NCBI GenBank assembly: GCA_946221045.1
Contig: CAMIIY010000069.1
Coordinates: 1-8,072, forward strand
Direction of reading: 5' to 3'
Length of the DNA: 8,072 nt
Source: an uncultured Oceanospirillaceae bacterium
Lineage (GTDB): Bacteria; Pseudomonadota; Gammaproteobacteria; Pseudomonadales; Balneatricaceae
The position numbers and the translations under genes are program-made. Shown here in pieces: positions 6,574 through 8,072 of this stretch. Numbering within the stretch: the stretch's first letter is position 1; each line of letters begins with the position of its first letter. The notes under the pieces were generated by a model, which worked only from the letters and a program-made list of their open reading frames with translations, ran no database searches and was not told the origin of the DNA.

Positions 6574-7214
6574 AAATTGTGATCGTGGATGATCATGCGA
6601 TTGTACGTCAGGGATATACCAGTCTGTTAAGCAGCATGCTGGATGGCTGCAGTGTGACAGAGGCGGAAAGTGGTGAGGAGCTTTTGGGTCTTTATCCGCG
6701 GCTGTTGCCGGATCTGGTGATTATGGATGTTGGCCTGAAAAGTATCAGCGGGATTGAGGCCACCCGGCGCCTGTTGCAGCGTTACCCGCAAAGCAATGTG
6801 CTTTTTTTCAGTATGTATGATGAAACACCGCTGGTAAAAAAAGCCCTTGAAAGCGGTGCCCGTGGGTATATCAGCAAGAACAGCCAGCCTGAAGTGCTGG
6901 TGGATGCGGTAAAGCGGGTCTTAGCAGGGCAGTTTTATGTTGAGCATGATCTGGCGATGAAGCTGGCAATGAGTCAGGTCGCGCATATTGATGACAAACT
7001 GCGAGAATTGACCCAGCGGGAGTTGGAAATCTTTATTATGCTGGCGAAAGGTGTGGCCGCTTCCGAAATTTCGGGCCAGCTTTGTATCAGCGCAAAAACC
7101 GTTGCCAACCATACGACAATGATTAAAAGCAAGCTTGGGGTTAATAGTGTCGCCGAGTTGGTGCATCTGGCGCTGGAGGGTGGTCTGATCCGTATTGGCA
7201 GCCAGCATCACTGA
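6570..7214 (+). CDS. NarL/LuxR-family response regulator 2
   Basis: This 214-residue protein has the same layout as regulator 1: receiver with D7/D8, phosphorylation site D53 in VIMDVGLKS, S81, K103 in GYISKN, and a LuxR-type helix-turn-helix with LTQRELEIFIMLAKG and AKTVANHTTMIKSKLG. A gap-free hand alignment gives about 112 identical residues of 210 (53%), so the two are old paralogues. The loop after D53 has K57 where regulator 1, and most receivers, have proline. The recognition helix differs at exposed positions (NHTTMI against NYITLL), so target sites may differ. The ATG overlaps the kinase stop by 4 bp and has GGGAG 7 nt upstream, so it is translationally coupled to the kinase. Its place next to the pentapeptide and dehydrogenase genes matches that of PedR2 in P. 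putida, but this is by position only. Confidence 0.93.
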   Translation: MKIVIVDDHAIVRQGYTSLLSSMLDGCSVTEAESGEELLGLYPRLLPDLVIMDVGLKSISGIEATRRLLQRYPQSNVLFFSMYDETPLVKKALESGARGYISKNSQPEVLVDAVKRVLAGQFYVEHDLAMKLAMSQVAHIDDKLRELTQRELEIFIMLAKGVAASEISGQLCISAKTVANHTTMIKSKLGVNSVAELVHLALEGGLIRIGSQHH

Positions 7215-7232
7215 GCCCCGTCCGGGGCTCAG
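7211..7232. terminator. Hairpin between convergent genes, possible terminator
   Basis: CTGAGCCCC (7211-7219) and GGGGCTCAG (7224-7232) form a perfect 9-bp stem with a GTCC loop. The TGA of regulator 2 is inside the stem. Only two T residues follow on the plus strand and none on the minus strand, so intrinsic termination would be inefficient. It may act as a 3'-end stabiliser or as a bidirectional boundary between the operon and the oppositely oriented pentapeptide gene, which ends 9 bp further on. Confidence 0.55.
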
Positions 7233-7241
7233 TTCAGGCAT

Positions 7242-7901
7242 TCAGTTATTTCGGCTCCAGTCAAAAGGGCAGCCTTTGCAGCCATCCATGAAGGTCGCCT
7301 GAAAGGTTGCATAATGCTTTTTTACACCGCGAAAATCTGCGCCCTGCAGATTCGCTGCGTTCAGTTTAGCTTCCTGCAGGTTGGCGTTTTTAAGGTTAGC
7401 GCCGGCCAGGTCAACACGGGTCATCCAGGCAATCTCAAGGTTAGCCGCCTGAAGATTGGCCTGCTGCATTTTGGCTCCGCTGAAACGGGCAAACTCCAGA
7501 TTGGCACCCTGTAGATTAGCCTGAAAAAAATTGGCGCCTTGAGCAAACAATGCCCAGCCGTTGATCGCTTCCAGATTGGCACCGGTTAAATTGGCACCAC
7601 GTACTGAGGCATGGCGCAGGTCGGCTCTGGCAATGTCAGCATGGGCCAGGTTAGCGCCGTCCAGCTTGGTATTCTTAAGTTTGGCGTGACGCAGGTCTGC
7701 GCCGGCCAGATTGGCACCGGTCAGATCAGCACCGGACAGATCAGCATGGATCAGATCGGCGTTACGCAGATCCGCCTTGCTGCATGAACTGTCCGGTTTT
7801 ATTTTGCAGCCATTGATGGTGCGCTCTTCTGCCTGAAGTGGGGCTGCCAGTAGGCAGGTCAGCAGTAGTCCTGAAATTTTAAATAATCCCGATGTTTGCA
7901 T
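7242..7901 (-). CDS. Exported pentapeptide-repeat protein (PedD position)
   Basis: The product (219 residues) has a signal peptide, MQTSGLFKIS then a hydrophobic run ending APLQA, with cleavage likely after residue 24. Nearly all the rest, about residues 41-195, is made of A(D/N)LXX pentapeptide repeats (for example ADLSGADLTGANLAGADL), which fold as a right-handed quadrilateral beta-helix. Two cysteine pairs cap the helix: C32 and C40 before it, and C208/C211 (CKGC) near the C-terminus. I chose the ATG at 7901 because GGAG (7907-7910) lies 5 nt upstream and a signal peptide follows; the frame extends to an ATG at 7961, but that part overlaps a terminator. A pentapeptide gene occupies the same position beside the PedE dehydrogenase in P. 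putida. Its function is not known; a periplasmic structural or protein-binding role is a guess. Not a lipoprotein: C16 lacks a proper lipobox. Confidence 0.9.
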   Translation of the reverse strand: MQTSGLFKISGLLLTCLLAAPLQAEERTINGCKIKPDSSCSKADLRNADLIHADLSGADLTGANLAGADLRHAKLKNTKLDGANLAHADIARADLRHASVRGANLTGANLEAINGWALFAQGANFFQANLQGANLEFARFSGAKMQQANLQAANLEIAWMTRVDLAGANLKNANLQEAKLNAANLQGADFRGVKKHYATFQATFMDGCKGCPFDWSRNN

Positions 7902-7915
7902 AACAACTCCGCACG

Positions 7916-7956
7916 AAAAAACCCGCATTCCAGCGTCGCCTGAATGCGGGTTTTTA
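7916..7956 (-). terminator. Intrinsic terminator after the dehydrogenase gene
   Basis: CCCGCATTC (7922-7930) and GAATGCGGG (7942-7950) pair perfectly around an 11-nt loop, extended by an A-run on the left (7916-7921) and a T-run on the right (7951-7955). Read leftward it ends in six T residues and begins 27 bp after the dehydrogenase stop codon. Read rightward it also has a T-run, so it may work both ways. It separates dehydrogenase transcription from the pentapeptide gene, whose ATG lies only 15 bp beyond. Confidence 0.88.
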
Positions 7957-7976
7957 TTCACTTAATTCAGCCTGGT

Positions 7977-8072
7977 TCAGTTTTTAGGCAGTTTGAAAAC
8001 CCAGAATGAACCACCCTGGGATACCGGCTTGGTCAGGTCCGCCATATCACCGCCCCACAGTGGCACAGCACC
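7977..8072 (-). CDS. PQQ-dependent alcohol dehydrogenase, C-terminal end (5' part outside window)
   Basis: The last 31 codons read [16 protein letters not shown] followed by [15 protein letters not shown] and TGA at 7977-7979. The pair of motifs PLWGG and [10 protein letters not shown] is typical of the C-terminus of periplasmic quinoprotein ethanol/methanol dehydrogenases of the ExaA/PedE type, which oxidise alcohols with PQQ and a calcium or lanthanide ion and pass electrons to cytochrome c. The metal-binding residues lie outside the window, so the calcium or lanthanide type cannot be decided. The identity is strongly supported by the neighbouring genes. A terminator follows the stop codon. 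Confidence 0.82.
   Translation of the reverse strand, partial: GAVPLWGGDMADLTKPVSQGGSFWVFKLPKN

Noticed and set aside
7242..7901. Repetitive DNA resembling a tandem repeat array (GGCACC/GGCGCC-AGATTGGC patterns)
   Set aside because: The periodicity of about 15 bp is explained by the pentapeptide repeats of the encoded protein, and each unit differs in sequence; it is not a CRISPR or minisatellite.
7902..7961. Upstream ATG for the pentapeptide protein at 7961
   Set aside because: It lies inside the terminator of the dehydrogenase gene and would put 20 polar residues before a clear signal peptide; ATG 7901 has a good ribosome site.

Overview
The window is about 52% GC by eye and densely coded. 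It comes from a gammaproteobacterium, probably a pseudomonad or a marine relative such as Oceanospirillales or Marinobacter-like bacteria; the exact genus cannot be fixed from the sequence alone. It is a section of a PQQ-dependent alcohol oxidation locus of the ped/exa type. Gene content resembles, from memory, the region of Pseudomonas putida that holds pedA-C, the PedS2/PedR2 two-component system, a pentapeptide-repeat gene and the quinoprotein dehydrogenase pedE. No mobile element, CRISPR array, tRNA or rRNA is visible.

Layout. (1) Bases 1-515 (+) are the 3' end of an MFS transporter gene. It meets the next gene tail to tail with no spacer. (2) Bases 516-4246 (-) hold four genes transcribed leftward in the order periplasmic type-I substrate-binding protein, exported seven-bladed YVTN beta-propeller, ABC ATPase, ABC-2 type permease. 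A strong intrinsic terminator lies between the propeller and ATPase genes. (3) Bases 4247-4561 are a 315-bp divergent control region. It has a cluster of NarL-like RRGTA/TACYY half-sites, other small inverted repeats and a good sigma-70 type promoter for the rightward genes. (4) Bases 4562-7214 (+) form a compact three-gene signalling operon: NarL/LuxR response regulator, membrane histidine kinase with a periplasmic domain, and a second paralogous NarL/LuxR response regulator. (5) Bases 7242-7901 (-) encode an exported pentapeptide-repeat protein. (6) Bases 7977-8072 (-) are the last 31 codons of a PQQ-dependent alcohol dehydrogenase, separated from the pentapeptide gene by a terminator.

How the parts may work together. 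The dehydrogenase oxidises alcohols in the periplasm using PQQ. The kinase probably senses a periplasmic or membrane signal linked to this metabolism (alcohol, aldehyde or metal cofactor) and phosphorylates one or both regulators, which control the dehydrogenase and ABC genes. The ABC genes belong to a set known almost only beside PQQ dehydrogenases. It pairs an efflux-type transporter with a periplasmic binding protein and a propeller, and its substrate is not established.

The points most worth a second look are the regulator-kinase-regulator arrangement (about 53% identity between the regulators by hand count), the half-site cluster in the divergent region, the binding protein combined with an exporter, the terminator inside the ABC cluster, and the cysteine-capped periplasmic pentapeptide helix.
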